Origin: Alteromonas sp. C1M14
GTDB lineage: Bacteria; Pseudomonadota; Gammaproteobacteria; Enterobacterales; Alteromonadaceae
DNA: 64,000 bases
NCBI RefSeq assembly: GCF_018860965.1
Contig: NZ_JAHKQF010000011.1
Location: 248,001 to 312,000, forward strand
Direction of reading: 5' to 3'
Shown: positions 51,122 through 58,881 of the stretch, one piece after another
Layout of the letters: each line of letters begins with the position of its first letter
How positions within the stretch are numbered: the first letter of the stretch is position 1
Notes under the pieces: model-generated
Database searches by the model: none
Seen by the model: the letters and a program-made list of their open reading frames with translations, nothing else
What the model was told of the DNA's origin: nothing
Translations under genes and position numbers: made by a program

Positions 51122-52657
51122 ATGAGTAAGTTAAGGTGTTCTATGGCGCGTTGTTTTATGGTTTGTGTTGGGGTGGTGCTGTTATTAAGTCGAGTTCAAG
51201 CCGCTGAAACAGAAACCCAAACTGCATCGGAAAAAGGTAAAGCCGTGCCGGCTTTAGTTGAATTTACTAGCAGTCATAAAGGTAAATTTAATGACATCAA
51301 AGTCGATTATAACGTTATTGCCGGTGAGACCCCATTAACCAATAAGGATGGAGAGGTAACAGGGCACCTTTTTTCTACCAGTTATATCCGCACGAATGTG
51401 AAAAAGGGAACTTCACGACCTGTGGCTTTTGTTTTTAATGGCGGGCCGGGCTCTTCTTCCATGTGGTTGCATATGGGATTACTTGGGCCAAAGGTTGTGA
51501 AGGTTGTCAGCGATGCTTCAGAAGATGATGGGGCGGCGCCTTACACCTTAACGGATAATCCTCAAACCCTGTTAGACAAGGTCGACCTGGTATTTATCGA
51601 TCCCATTGGTACAGGGTATAGCCGTTTAGTGGGGAATGGTAAGCCTGAAGATTACTGGGGGTTAAAGGCCGATACCACCTCTATTGCTGAATTTATTCGT
51701 ATCTGGATCACCCAGCATCAGCGTTGGAATGATGCCAAATACCTAATTGGTGAAAGTTATGGAAGTCCTCGTGCTGTGGGCGTTGCCAACGCATTGCGCT
51801 CGAACGGCATAGACATAGCCCTAAATGGAATTGTGATGATTTCCCAAGCCATGGATTACACCGGCAGCACTCCTATAGATGACAACTTATTAGCCTTTGT
51901 TACTTTTTTCCCCACACTGTCAGCCATTGCTCACTACCATGGCAAAGCTGGACAAGGGGAGCCATTGGCAGCCTTTTTAGATAGAAGCCGAGCCTTTGCG
52001 GTGGATGAATATTTGCCCGCATTGTTTAAAGGTAACTTGCTCAGTGATGAAGAAAAGCAGCAGATTGCCCAGAAGATGTCTGGCTTTATAGGGCTAGAGT
52101 CTGACTATATTTTGCGCTCGGACTTACGCGTGCTTTCCGGACGGTTTGCCAAAGCCCTGTTAAAAGAAGAAGGCAAGACCGTGGGATTTTTAGATGGCCG
52201 TTATACGCAACAAGAAATTGATCAGGTTGCCGGTCGACCTAGCACTGATGTAGCCAGTCAAAGTATAAGCAGTGCCTATGCGGTGGCTATCAATGAATAC
52301 ATGCAACAAGATTTAAAGGTTACCTTGCCAAGGCCCTATTACCTAAGCTCCCCTGAAGTAAGTAAACATTGGGATTGGTCGCCTATTGAACCTAACGTTT
52401 ATGAGGAGCCTGAGTACATTAAGGTGGCCCGTATTCTCAGCAAAGAGATGCGCAAAAATAAAGATCTCAAATTGCTGGTGGCAAGTGGTTACTACGATAT
52501 GGTTACGCCATTTTTTGACGCAGAATATACCCTTGCCCGTCATGGATTTCAGCGTTCACAAATCACCATGACCTACTATGAAGGCGGACACATGATGTAC
52601 GTAAATCAAGATGCCTTTAGTCAACTGTTAAAGGATATGCGCGCATTTATCCAATAA
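51122..52657 (+). CDS. Secreted S10 serine carboxypeptidase
   Basis: 511 residues with a signal peptide (to about residue 28, VQAAE). Alpha/beta-hydrolase of family S10: PVAFVFNGGPGSSSMWLHMG (oxyanion region), catalytic Ser in GESYGSPRAVGVANA, Asp in ASGYYDMVTPFFDAEY and His in YEGGHMMYVN. Removes C-terminal residues from peptides, best at acid pH. Periplasmic or exported. Stands alone with its own promoter. Confidence 0.92.
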   Translation: MSKLRCSMARCFMVCVGVVLLLSRVQAAETETQTASEKGKAVPALVEFTSSHKGKFNDIKVDYNVIAGETPLTNKDGEVTGHLFSTSYIRTNVKKGTSRPVAFVFNGGPGSSSMWLHMGLLGPKVVKVVSDASEDDGAAPYTLTDNPQTLLDKVDLVFIDPIGTGYSRLVGNGKPEDYWGLKADTTSIAEFIRIWITQHQRWNDAKYLIGESYGSPRAVGVANALRSNGIDIALNGIVMISQAMDYTGSTPIDDNLLAFVTFFPTLSAIAHYHGKAGQGEPLAAFLDRSRAFAVDEYLPALFKGNLLSDEEKQQIAQKMSGFIGLESDYILRSDLRVLSGRFAKALLKEEGKTVGFLDGRYTQQEIDQVAGRPSTDVASQSISSAYAVAINEYMQQDLKVTLPRPYYLSSPEVSKHWDWSPIEPNVYEEPEYIKVARILSKEMRKNKDLKLLVASGYYDMVTPFFDAEYTLARHGFQRSQITMTYYEGGHMMYVNQDAFSQLLKDMRAFIQ

Positions 52658-52726
52658 GCGCTCAGGGGGAAACCTGGCGTTGTTGCAAGAAAACCGGGGA
52701 TGGGGGCTATTTGTTTAAAAGGGGGT

Positions 52727-52897
52727 TTAGGAGGTTTGATGCCGTTTTTTGGGAAACAATTTAAACCAAAATGCGGTTTCCAAAAACAGGCCAAGGACGA
52801 CAAACAGAAACATCCCCATTTGATTTCCATAACTATAAGATGACATGGCGGCCACAAAAAGGGCAAAAATGACAAGGTACCGAAAAACGGTTTTCAT
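52727..52897 (-). CDS. 56-residue small membrane protein
   Basis: ATG 52897 with GGTGA 4-5 bp upstream, 56 codons, TAA. Two hydrophobic segments (about residues 5-22 and 27-45: YLVIFALFVAAMSS and MFLFVVLGLFLETAFW), ending in a basic tail FPKKRHQTS. It lies 40 bp after the DUF2157-like gene on the same strand, so it is probably the second gene of that unit. No family recognised. Confidence 0.65.
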   Translation of the reverse strand: MKTVFRYLVIFALFVAAMSSYSYGNQMGMFLFVVLGLFLETAFWFKLFPKKRHQTS

Positions 52898-52937
52898 AGG
52901 TCACCGTAATTGAATAAAGACGAATTTGAGTCTGTTA

Positions 52938-53969
52938 TTAAACAGATTTAGAGTCAAGGAAATTCTGCAGCGCAGCCGGTAGCCGTTGGCGTACCTTTTT
53001 CGTTATCACCGTTTCATTTTTTTGCCAAAGTACCCCTAGATAGATAATAGCAAGTCCGATGAAGGTGAGGGAGATTGGAAAAAACCAGCTGTCTTTAAAT
53101 ACATCAAAGGCAAGGTAACCTACATAAAGGCAGGCTCCCATGGCGCCAAAAATAACGAATACCCGTCGCATAAGCACAACCCCCACCATTATCATGAGTA
53201 AATTAGTGCAAAAATAAAGAAACTTAGCGACTTCGCTGTCGGAATCTTGTGAGGTTAGCCCGCACCAAAATGCCATAACACCAAACAAGTACAGCCAAAA
53301 AGCGTAGTCACCGGCTTCCTTTGTACGAACATCCACGTAAAATGCCAAGCAGACCATCGCCATACCAAAGTACATGGTGATTAACCCTCGTTGTTCATAA
53401 CTGCCATGGCCTTCAAGTAACATGGATGCCATATCCATAGACATGTACCACAGCGTTACGGCGATGGGCATAACAAGAAAAGGGTACTTGTATCGCCAAA
53501 GTACTATGGCGGCACTGACCAGTGTACCTAGCTCCATGTAAAGCCAATGCCACTGTATGTATCGATGATATTCCTGATAAGTACTTGAGTTAGGCCATAG
53601 ACCTAAGCCCTGCTGTAAGCCATAAATGGCAAGGGGCGTGAGGGCCACGGCAAAGGTGGCGCAGATACCGGCGGGGATCCCATAACCTTTGCTTTGGAAC
53701 ACCTGGGTTAACTTTAAGCCTACGGCTCCGTAGCCAAGTGAAATAAAAAATATCCCCCAGCCACCAAACGCTTCCCAGCCTAAGGTCATAAAAAGGGTCA
53801 TTGCACCGATCGCAATCAGCCCGCCTAGATAATAAAGTATATGGGTAAAATCAAAGCTAGGGCCAGTGCTTGGTGCACCCTTTAAATGTTGATACAGCGT
53901 TTCAGCTTGCTGCGCTGAAATAATGTGTTTATCAACGGCGTCATCCAGACTTTTCTTCGTGATCTTCAT
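52938..53969 (-). CDS. DUF2157-like polytopic membrane protein
   Basis: 343 residues: a short cytoplasmic N-terminal helical segment (KITKKSLDDAVDKHIISAQQAETLYQHL), then 10-11 membrane helices with aromatic-rich loops and a basic C-terminus. The N-terminal region plus serial helices matches the DUF2157 family. Function unknown. Confidence 0.75.
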   Translation of the reverse strand: MKITKKSLDDAVDKHIISAQQAETLYQHLKGAPSTGPSFDFTHILYYLGGLIAIGAMTLFMTLGWEAFGGWGIFFISLGYGAVGLKLTQVFQSKGYGIPAGICATFAVALTPLAIYGLQQGLGLWPNSSTYQEYHRYIQWHWLYMELGTLVSAAIVLWRYKYPFLVMPIAVTLWYMSMDMASMLLEGHGSYEQRGLITMYFGMAMVCLAFYVDVRTKEAGDYAFWLYLFGVMAFWCGLTSQDSDSEVAKFLYFCTNLLMIMVGVVLMRRVFVIFGAMGACLYVGYLAFDVFKDSWFFPISLTFIGLAIIYLGVLWQKNETVITKKVRQRLPAALQNFLDSKSV

Positions 53970-54032
53970 GCTGCTTGGTTAAATCCTTTTTGCTAAAACG
54001 CCAGCCCCTGTTTTATTACCTAAAAAGCGGGA

Positions 54033-54128
54033 TCACTTTGCTTTAACTTTTGCAATAATGGCGTTAATGACGGTGAATATCACCAAGCCAAAACACAAAA
54101 CAGCCACAAATCCGGCGGGGTAGGCCAT
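54033..54128 (-). CDS. 31-residue membrane peptide coupled to the HAD gene
   Basis: The ATG is inside TAATG, sharing one base with the stop of the upstream HAD phosphatase gene, so translation would restart there. 31 codons: MAYPAGFVAVLCFGLVIFTV starts one membrane helix, and the peptide ends in a basic IAKVKAK. The coupling and the positive-inside pattern are typical of real micro-proteins. It may anchor or regulate the phosphatase; no family recognised. Confidence 0.6.
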   Translation of the reverse strand: MAYPAGFVAVLCFGLVIFTVINAIIAKVKAK

Positions 54129-54793
54129 TAAGCCCAATCTACTACCGACATGGACTGATTGAAAGATTTGGTTAGTTTCTTTAGGCAGTTAGGCTTAGGG
54201 TTTACGATAAAGCGATGAGTGCAAAGGGCTAATAAAGGGATATCCACGGCGCTGTCTGAGTAACCTATAATCGATTGATAATTGGTAAAAGATAAACACG
54301 GCTTGATGCGTTTTACTTTGTTCTCAGCGTAACAATGAAAGCGGCTGATCATACCGCCTATAAAGCGCGTTTCCTGCGAGCAGGCAAATTCAACCTGGGG
54401 CAGTGATAAGTGAGCAAATACCTTTTTAACCATCCATTGGGACGCACCACTTACAACCACTACTCGGTCTTTGTTTTTTACGTGTTTACGTATGCGCTCT
54501 ACGGCATGTTGATAAACTACTGTGGACGTATTTTCCAAATGACGGGCCATAAACTTTGATCTCAGTGTTGCCACTTTTCTAAAGGGCATGCCCACTGTGA
54601 ATAGCCACAATAAAATGGAGAAACTAATACACTTTGTTTTATTAAAGGGTAAGAAAACCAGTACGAGTGGGCTGGCGAGTAAACAAGCAATAAGTCGTAA
54701 CGGACTGCGCAGCAACATAAACTTCATGTATGCAGTCCCTGTATCCGTGCTGACGATGGTTTTATCAAAATCAAATAGTACTAAACTCGACAT
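54128..54793 (-). CDS. HAD-superfamily (HAD-IB/SerB-like) phosphatase
   Basis: 221 residues. Motif I LFDFDKTIVSTDTG (nucleophile D8 and acid D10), motif II Ser in VVVSGASQWMVKK, a conserved lysine near NKVKRIK and motif III IGYSDSAVDIPLL. A hydrophobic stretch at about residues 28-65 (LLRSPLRLIACLLASPLVLVFLP then LLWLF) in the cap suggests membrane association. Phosphoserine-phosphatase-like, but members act on varied phosphates including phospholipid precursors. Confidence 0.83.
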   Translation of the reverse strand: MSSLVLFDFDKTIVSTDTGTAYMKFMLLRSPLRLIACLLASPLVLVFLPFNKTKCISFSILLWLFTVGMPFRKVATLRSKFMARHLENTSTVVYQHAVERIRKHVKNKDRVVVVSGASQWMVKKVFAHLSLPQVEFACSQETRFIGGMISRFHCYAENKVKRIKPCLSFTNYQSIIGYSDSAVDIPLLALCTHRFIVNPKPNCLKKLTKSFNQSMSVVDWA

Positions 54794-54892
54794 TTTAAGC
54801 GCTTCCTAATGTGCTTGGTTTTTCACTTTCCTCGGCGGAAACAAACGTTTTTTCCTGCCCGGTAAAGTTTTAACTTGTTGTCGCTTCCATTG

Positions 54893-55282
54893 TTATACAA
54901 ATTTTACAGGGTTACCCACTCGCAAATAACCCCAAATTCTGTACATACCGTCTTCTATAGAATAAGGGATGGCATATTTTTTTAACTGTGAGCTTACAAA
55001 ATCAGTGTAATCTGTTTTTTTATCATCCACCAGTGCGCCACGCCGTTCAAGTGTGAACGGTTGTACCTCCAGCCATTCAATATTCTGTGCAATGACTAGC
55101 AGTTCGTCCCACCAAACCGAAGTGAAACCGTTTGGCTTATCCTCATAAATGAGTTTATAGCGAACATGGGGCACAAAATCTTCCCGTTCATTTAGTGCTA
55201 TTTCAACGTTATTCCACTTGGTGTTATTCATTACCGAAGTTAGTTGATGTTTATTAATATAATCTAAGGTTTTAATATGCAT
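54893..55282 (-). CDS. Hypothetical protein, possibly DUF6678-like
   Basis: 129 residues, cytoplasmic. MNNTKWNNVEIAL, a YKLIYEDKPNGFTSVWWDELL strand-helix and a Cys-free C-terminus ending GYLRVGNPVKFV. The NTKW start and the aromatic W-W pair resemble the DUF6678 group, but I cannot confirm it. It is the first of a row of small same-strand genes. Confidence 0.6.
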   Translation of the reverse strand: MHIKTLDYINKHQLTSVMNNTKWNNVEIALNEREDFVPHVRYKLIYEDKPNGFTSVWWDELLVIAQNIEWLEVQPFTLERRGALVDDKKTDYTDFVSSQLKKYAIPYSIEDGMYRIWGYLRVGNPVKFV

Positions 55283-55362
55283 AATTTAAAAAGGTCGTAA
55301 TAGGCCTAAGAAGGCAGGTGAAAAAAGGGAGCAGGAAAGCAGAGGGTAGGGTGATATCACCC

Positions 55363-55977
55363 TTAAATTTGATGAAAAGGGACCCGTTTATTCCATGAGG
55401 CTTGATGATCGGTGCGCCACTGCTGACCTATAGAATCCAGCCATTCCAAGGTAGCCTCAACACTTTGCTCTGTAACGTTAAAATTCTTAATATGATCTGC
55501 AATGGTTTGGTCACTAAGAGTTAGTTTGGCAAGATATGAGTCAAAAGATTCAGCGATCACTATCCAAGCATCTTGCTGTCGAAGCTTAGTCCACGCAGGC
55601 AGGCCTTGTACGAAAGCAACCACTTTACAATCATGTTTAAGATCTAAAAATAAACGACTATCACCACCGTCTCTAGCGATGGGAAGTAGATTCGCTGGAG
55701 CGCTGCCATGTTCACGTTCCTGCTTTAATTCGAAGGGGTTACTCGACCATTCCAGTTCATTGCTAACACTGTACAGTTCACAAAAACAGAGGTATTCACT
55801 GGAACCGTCCTTAAATTCTACTGGCGTATCGTAGGCTAGGTATGCCCCGTTACACGTTTTAAGAAACTGCACATAGTCATTGGGTAAAGCCGTTCCTAAT
55901 ATCTTCTCCAGCGCTTCAATATCTTTTTCTGTTGCCGGAGAGCCGGTGTCTTCAACCACGAGGCTTTTGTATTTCAT
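55363..55977 (-). CDS. SMI1/KNR4 family protein
   Basis: 204 residues. The SMI1/KNR4 fold is shown by TEKDIEALEKILGTALPNDYVQFLKTCNGAYL, YLCFCELYSVSNE and ANLLPIARDGGDSRLFLDL. Members act as immunity proteins for contact-dependent or type VI toxins, or are scaffolds. No toxin gene is next to it, so it is at most an orphan immunity gene. The start overlaps the next upstream stop by 4 bp (ATGA). Confidence 0.82.
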   Translation of the reverse strand: MKYKSLVVEDTGSPATEKDIEALEKILGTALPNDYVQFLKTCNGAYLAYDTPVEFKDGSSEYLCFCELYSVSNELEWSSNPFELKQEREHGSAPANLLPIARDGGDSRLFLDLKHDCKVVAFVQGLPAWTKLRQQDAWIVIAESFDSYLAKLTLSDQTIADHIKNFNVTEQSVEATLEWLDSIGQQWRTDHQASWNKRVPFHQI

Positions 55978-56426
55978 TGACCTGCCGCGGCGGTGGATAA
56001 TTGGCTTAGTACCGCTGATATTTTCTTAATTGTTGCATCGCAATTTTTAATATTATGACGCTTCATTAAATACTCAGGGTTGTTATAAGACACCCATACT
56101 TGGTGGTTTTCATCTTCACTTATTAACACTTTTTGCGGTAAATCAATGGCCACATCTTGGGCACATTGCATTAGTGGCGTACCGACCTTTGGATTCCCAA
56201 AAATAAGAACTTCTGTGGGTCTTAAGGAAAGATTAACGGTACCTGCATTTTGTTGATGATTGATACGAGCAAATAGGGTCAGCCCTTTATCTTTAGCAAT
56301 GGCTTCGAAACGATCAGCCGTTTCTGCCACTGAATAAGAACTTTCTTGTTTTATTAAGCCTTCCGAAGCCGACACCCAAAATGATGTACAAAGCAGGATG
56401 ATACCCAAGAGATTTGAATTTTTCAT
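55974..56426 (-). CDS. Secreted DUF302 protein
   Basis: 150 residues with a signal peptide ending near SASEG (about residue 22). DUF302 core: FEAIAKDKGLTLFARINHQQNA, RPTEVLIFGNPKVGTPLMQCAQDVAIDLPQKVLI. Two cysteines may pair. Overlaps the SMI1 gene by 4 bp. DUF302 proteins form dimers that may bind small ligands or metals in the periplasm; role unknown. Confidence 0.88.
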   Translation of the reverse strand: MKNSNLLGIILLCTSFWVSASEGLIKQESSYSVAETADRFEAIAKDKGLTLFARINHQQNAGTVNLSLRPTEVLIFGNPKVGTPLMQCAQDVAIDLPQKVLISEDENHQVWVSYNNPEYLMKRHNIKNCDATIKKISAVLSQLSTAAAGQ

Positions 56427-56479
56427 AGGGAGACCTTTTGGCGTTAAGTGATTAAAAAATGCATTAAGACCAGTGCTAT

Positions 56480-56953
56480 TTAAGAGGCACTCGTCGTTGG
56501 TTTTTGTTTCGTGCTTACCACTACCGTGTTTGCCATTTTATCATGCCAGCCTTGTTTTTTCGTGTCCCATGCCACCCAGAATATGCCCAAGCCCAGAGGT
56601 AAAAGAGCTACAAAATAACCGAGGTAGCGAAGTAAAAACTGGGGTAATGTTGGTTTTTGCCCCGTTTTAGCATCAACAATTTGCACTGAAATCACTATTT
56701 TTCCGGGCGTGGCTTGGCGGTATAACCAAAAAGCGATAATGGCGACCAACGGAAACACCCAGCTTAAAAGAAAATCGGTAAGCCCAGCGACCATGTCTTG
56801 GTTTGTAAAATAACTCCAACCATAAACTGCCACCAGAATCGGTAAAGTGATGATTGTTAGAATTATGGTGTCGATGATACTCGCGACTACTCTTAGCCAA
56901 AAACCGGTGTACTGGATAGCCTCTGCGGTTGTCGCGGATACAGGCTCGTTCAT
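56480..56953 (-). CDS. RDD family membrane protein
   Basis: 157 residues with three membrane helices. RDD hallmarks: YTGFWLRVVASIIDTIILTIITLP (Arg-Asp pair) and LPLGLGIFWVAWDTKKQGWHDKMANTVVV. Function unknown for most members; some act as Na+/H+ antiporters. Confidence 0.87.
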   Translation of the reverse strand: MNEPVSATTAEAIQYTGFWLRVVASIIDTIILTIITLPILVAVYGWSYFTNQDMVAGLTDFLLSWVFPLVAIIAFWLYRQATPGKIVISVQIVDAKTGQKPTLPQFLLRYLGYFVALLPLGLGIFWVAWDTKKQGWHDKMANTVVVSTKQKPTTSAS

Positions 56954-56984
56954 GCTTTTTCCTGACTAAATAAGAGCGAATGGT

Positions 56985-57173
56985 CTACGCGTTTTTGCCA
57001 CAACATTTTTTATATTTTTTACCATTGCCGCAAACGCACGGATCGTTGCGCCCGATTTTGGGCGTGGCTCTGGTGATTGGGGCTTGTGGTGGAGGACAAC
57101 AGCTTGTGTCGCTACAACCTGATGTTAAAGGGGCGGAAGCGGTACCGGATGAATGTTTACTGTTTTCAGTCAT
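56985..57173 (-). CDS. SEC-C motif zinc-binding protein
   Basis: 62 residues. The SEC-C motif [19 protein letters not shown] gives the Cys ligands C-x-C-x8-C-C found at the SecA tail. Further cysteines near the N-terminus ([15 protein letters not shown]) may bind a second metal. A free-standing SEC-C protein, possibly a metal or ribosome-associated factor. Confidence 0.82.
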   Translation of the reverse strand: MTENSKHSSGTASAPLTSGCSDTSCCPPPQAPITRATPKIGRNDPCVCGNGKKYKKCCGKNA

Positions 57174-57297
57174 GATAAATTTACGCTCTTTTTAATAGTT
57201 AAAAATTCCCTTCAATTATAAACATAACACACACTAAGGGGCAGTAATAAGTGTGCTTTATTTCGTTTTCTGAACGGGCAGGTGGGATAGAGAAGCC

Positions 57298-57558
57298 TTA
57301 ACGGGGGGCTTGTTCTTTTTTATCTTTTTTAGCTTGTATCCGAGCCGGTTTGAGGCCGTGGCGCTCTATAATACGCTGGTAACAGGCCTCACGTTTTTCT
57401 TTCGATTTTGCGATACATTCTTCGGTTTTGCTATCAGGGCATTGGGCCATTTCAAATGCCGCCTTTTTCTTGCAAGACGAAAATTCATTGGCAGTGGCCG
57501 AAGCGTAAATTGAAGAGCTAAAAACACCGCTAACGAAGACCAATAAAATAATTTTCAT
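57298..57558 (-). CDS. Small secreted Lys/Cys-rich protein
   Basis: 86 residues from ATG 57558, which begins the signal peptide MKIILLVFVSGVFSSSIYA; codons further upstream would add a basic non-signal prefix. The mature protein has four cysteines spaced regularly (SSCKKKAAFEMAQCP, EECIAKSKEKREACYQ) and a strongly charged helical tail. No family recognised. Confidence 0.65.
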   Translation of the reverse strand: MKIILLVFVSGVFSSSIYASATANEFSSCKKKAAFEMAQCPDSKTEECIAKSKEKREACYQRIIERHGLKPARIQAKKDKKEQAPR

Positions 57559-57604
57559 ACAAACTCTTTTAGGTTCTCTATGCACGTGAAGATGGCATGA
57601 TTAT

Positions 57605-58054
57605 TTAGTGGCTGTATTGTTTTAAAAACGCCAACATCTCTTTTTTTATTACCACAGGATCACCATAAACCCCCTCATTGGCGATATCTAAAGCATCCCA
57701 AAAGCTCATCATCTGACTTTCAGCGTTTTTATCTGGGATCGTTATATTGGGTTCAAATGCCATTTCATACAGTTTCTGCGCCACCATGTTATAACTTGTT
57801 GTATGATTTTTCAGCCCAGTTAGGAAATAAATAAACGCTTTTTTGGCAACTAGCGAAGGGGTATCAGACGCCCCGAATACCTGTAGGGCGGCTACTGCGG
57901 TATTGGGGCATGTTGCCACTGAAACATCAAACAGTCTGTCGTCAGGAACGTCAGCATGAATGATGGCCAAATCAGCCCATTTGATCACATCTTCTAATTT
58001 TAAAGCCCCGCATTCCAGGGCTAATATCATTGCATTAATTTCAACAATATCCAT
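57605..58054 (-). CDS. Hypothetical helical protein
   Basis: 149 residues, no signal peptide, mostly alpha-helical with one cysteine-containing VATCPNTAVAALQVFG segment. Acidic overall. No family recognised; size and position beside an SMI1/KNR4 gene resemble immunity-type proteins, but that is only context. Confidence 0.6.
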   Translation of the reverse strand: MDIVEINAMILALECGALKLEDVIKWADLAIIHADVPDDRLFDVSVATCPNTAVAALQVFGASDTPSLVAKKAFIYFLTGLKNHTTSYNMVAQKLYEMAFEPNITIPDKNAESQMMSFWDALDIANEGVYGDPVVIKKEMLAFLKQYSH

Positions 58055-58162
58055 CGACCATCGCTATGTACAAGTATAAGTTAACTAGCAACAAAACCTT
58101 ACCGTGTTTTGTATTTTAGGGGAAACAGAATACCTAAACTGGACACAAACAATCATTAAATT

Positions 58163-58205
58163 AGAAAAAAAACAAAACCGGGTAACGCAGGAACGCAGCC
58201 GGTTT
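58163..58205 (-). terminator. Terminator of the katB-ankB operon
   Basis: On the minus strand AAACCGG pairs with CCGGTTT around a 17-nt loop (inner GCTGCG/GCGTTA pairing possible), followed by TGTTTTTTTT. It lies 27 bp past the ankB stop. Confidence 0.82.
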
Positions 58206-58232
58206 AGTAAATTATTGTGTATTGAAACACGA

Positions 58233-58793
58233 TTATTTAGCGTTAATTAAGGCCTTTGCCAACGCATAATTGCCTTGGGATAAGGCGATATCAGCAACGG
58301 AATTTCCCGATTTGTCTTTGTGTTGTGGATCCGCGCCTTCGGCTAGCAAAGTCTCCACAATATCGGTACGGTCAAATAAGCTGGCAAACATTAGTGCTGT
58401 TTGGCCTTGAGCGTTGGTTTCATCAACATCGCAATCGGCAAACACCAGCTGTTTTGCAACACTTACATGGCCTTTAAATATGGCTCCCATCAACGCGGTA
58501 TTGCCACGTGCATCTTCTTGGCAGGGGTTGGCGTGGGCTTGGTTAATTAAAAATGTCACTGTGTCGCTATGGCCATGGTATGCGGCCAGTATAAGCGCTG
58601 TGTAACCTTTATTATCTGCAACGTTAGCGTCTAGTCCTGCTTGGTAGAATGCTTGCAACACAGTTTGATTGCCAGCTCGTGCTGCATCAAAATATTGTGT
58701 CTTAAGTGCATCGAGCTTGCTGTCTGCATGACTTGTGAAGGCAACAAGAAAAACGGCACTTACTATTAATGATTTTTTAATTAACCCCATCAT
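58233..58793 (-). CDS. ankB: Periplasmic ankyrin-repeat protein AnkB
   Basis: 186 residues with a signal peptide (to about residue 24, TSHADS). Four to five ankyrin repeats cover the rest (DNKGYTALILAAYHGHSDTV, DARGNTALMGAIFKGHVSVA, NAQGQTALMFASLFDRTDIV, DKSGNSVADIALSQGNYALA). In Pseudomonas aeruginosa ankB follows katB and is needed for full catalase activity; the same order here supports that role. It follows katB by 88 bp across a hairpin. Confidence 0.9.
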   Translation of the reverse strand: MMGLIKKSLIVSAVFLVAFTSHADSKLDALKTQYFDAARAGNQTVLQAFYQAGLDANVADNKGYTALILAAYHGHSDTVTFLINQAHANPCQEDARGNTALMGAIFKGHVSVAKQLVFADCDVDETNAQGQTALMFASLFDRTDIVETLLAEGADPQHKDKSGNSVADIALSQGNYALAKALINAK

Positions 58794-58843
58794 GTTTCTC
58801 CCCTTCGTTTTGGTTTACTTCAATGATCTGCGTGATTAAAAGT

Positions 58844-58869
58844 AAGCGTGCTCAATACTGAACACGCTT
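58844..58869 (-). other. Stable hairpin between katB and ankB
   Basis: On the minus strand an 11-bp stem AAGCGTGTTCA / TGAGCACGCTT (one G-U pair) with a 4-nt loop, 12 bp past the katB stop. The following bases are only weakly T-rich, so it is more likely a partial attenuator or 3'-end stabiliser than a full terminator. Confidence 0.65.
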
Positions 58870-58881
58870 GGTTTTAGCTGG

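Noticed and set aside
52621..52875. An 84-codon minus-strand frame overlapping the S10 stop
   Set aside because: It is out of frame with the 56-aa membrane ORF, which has a better start, and it overlaps the S10 coding end.
55363..55977. A toxin-immunity pair around the SMI1/KNR4 gene
   Set aside because: No toxin-like or polymorphic C-terminal protein within several kilobases on either side.
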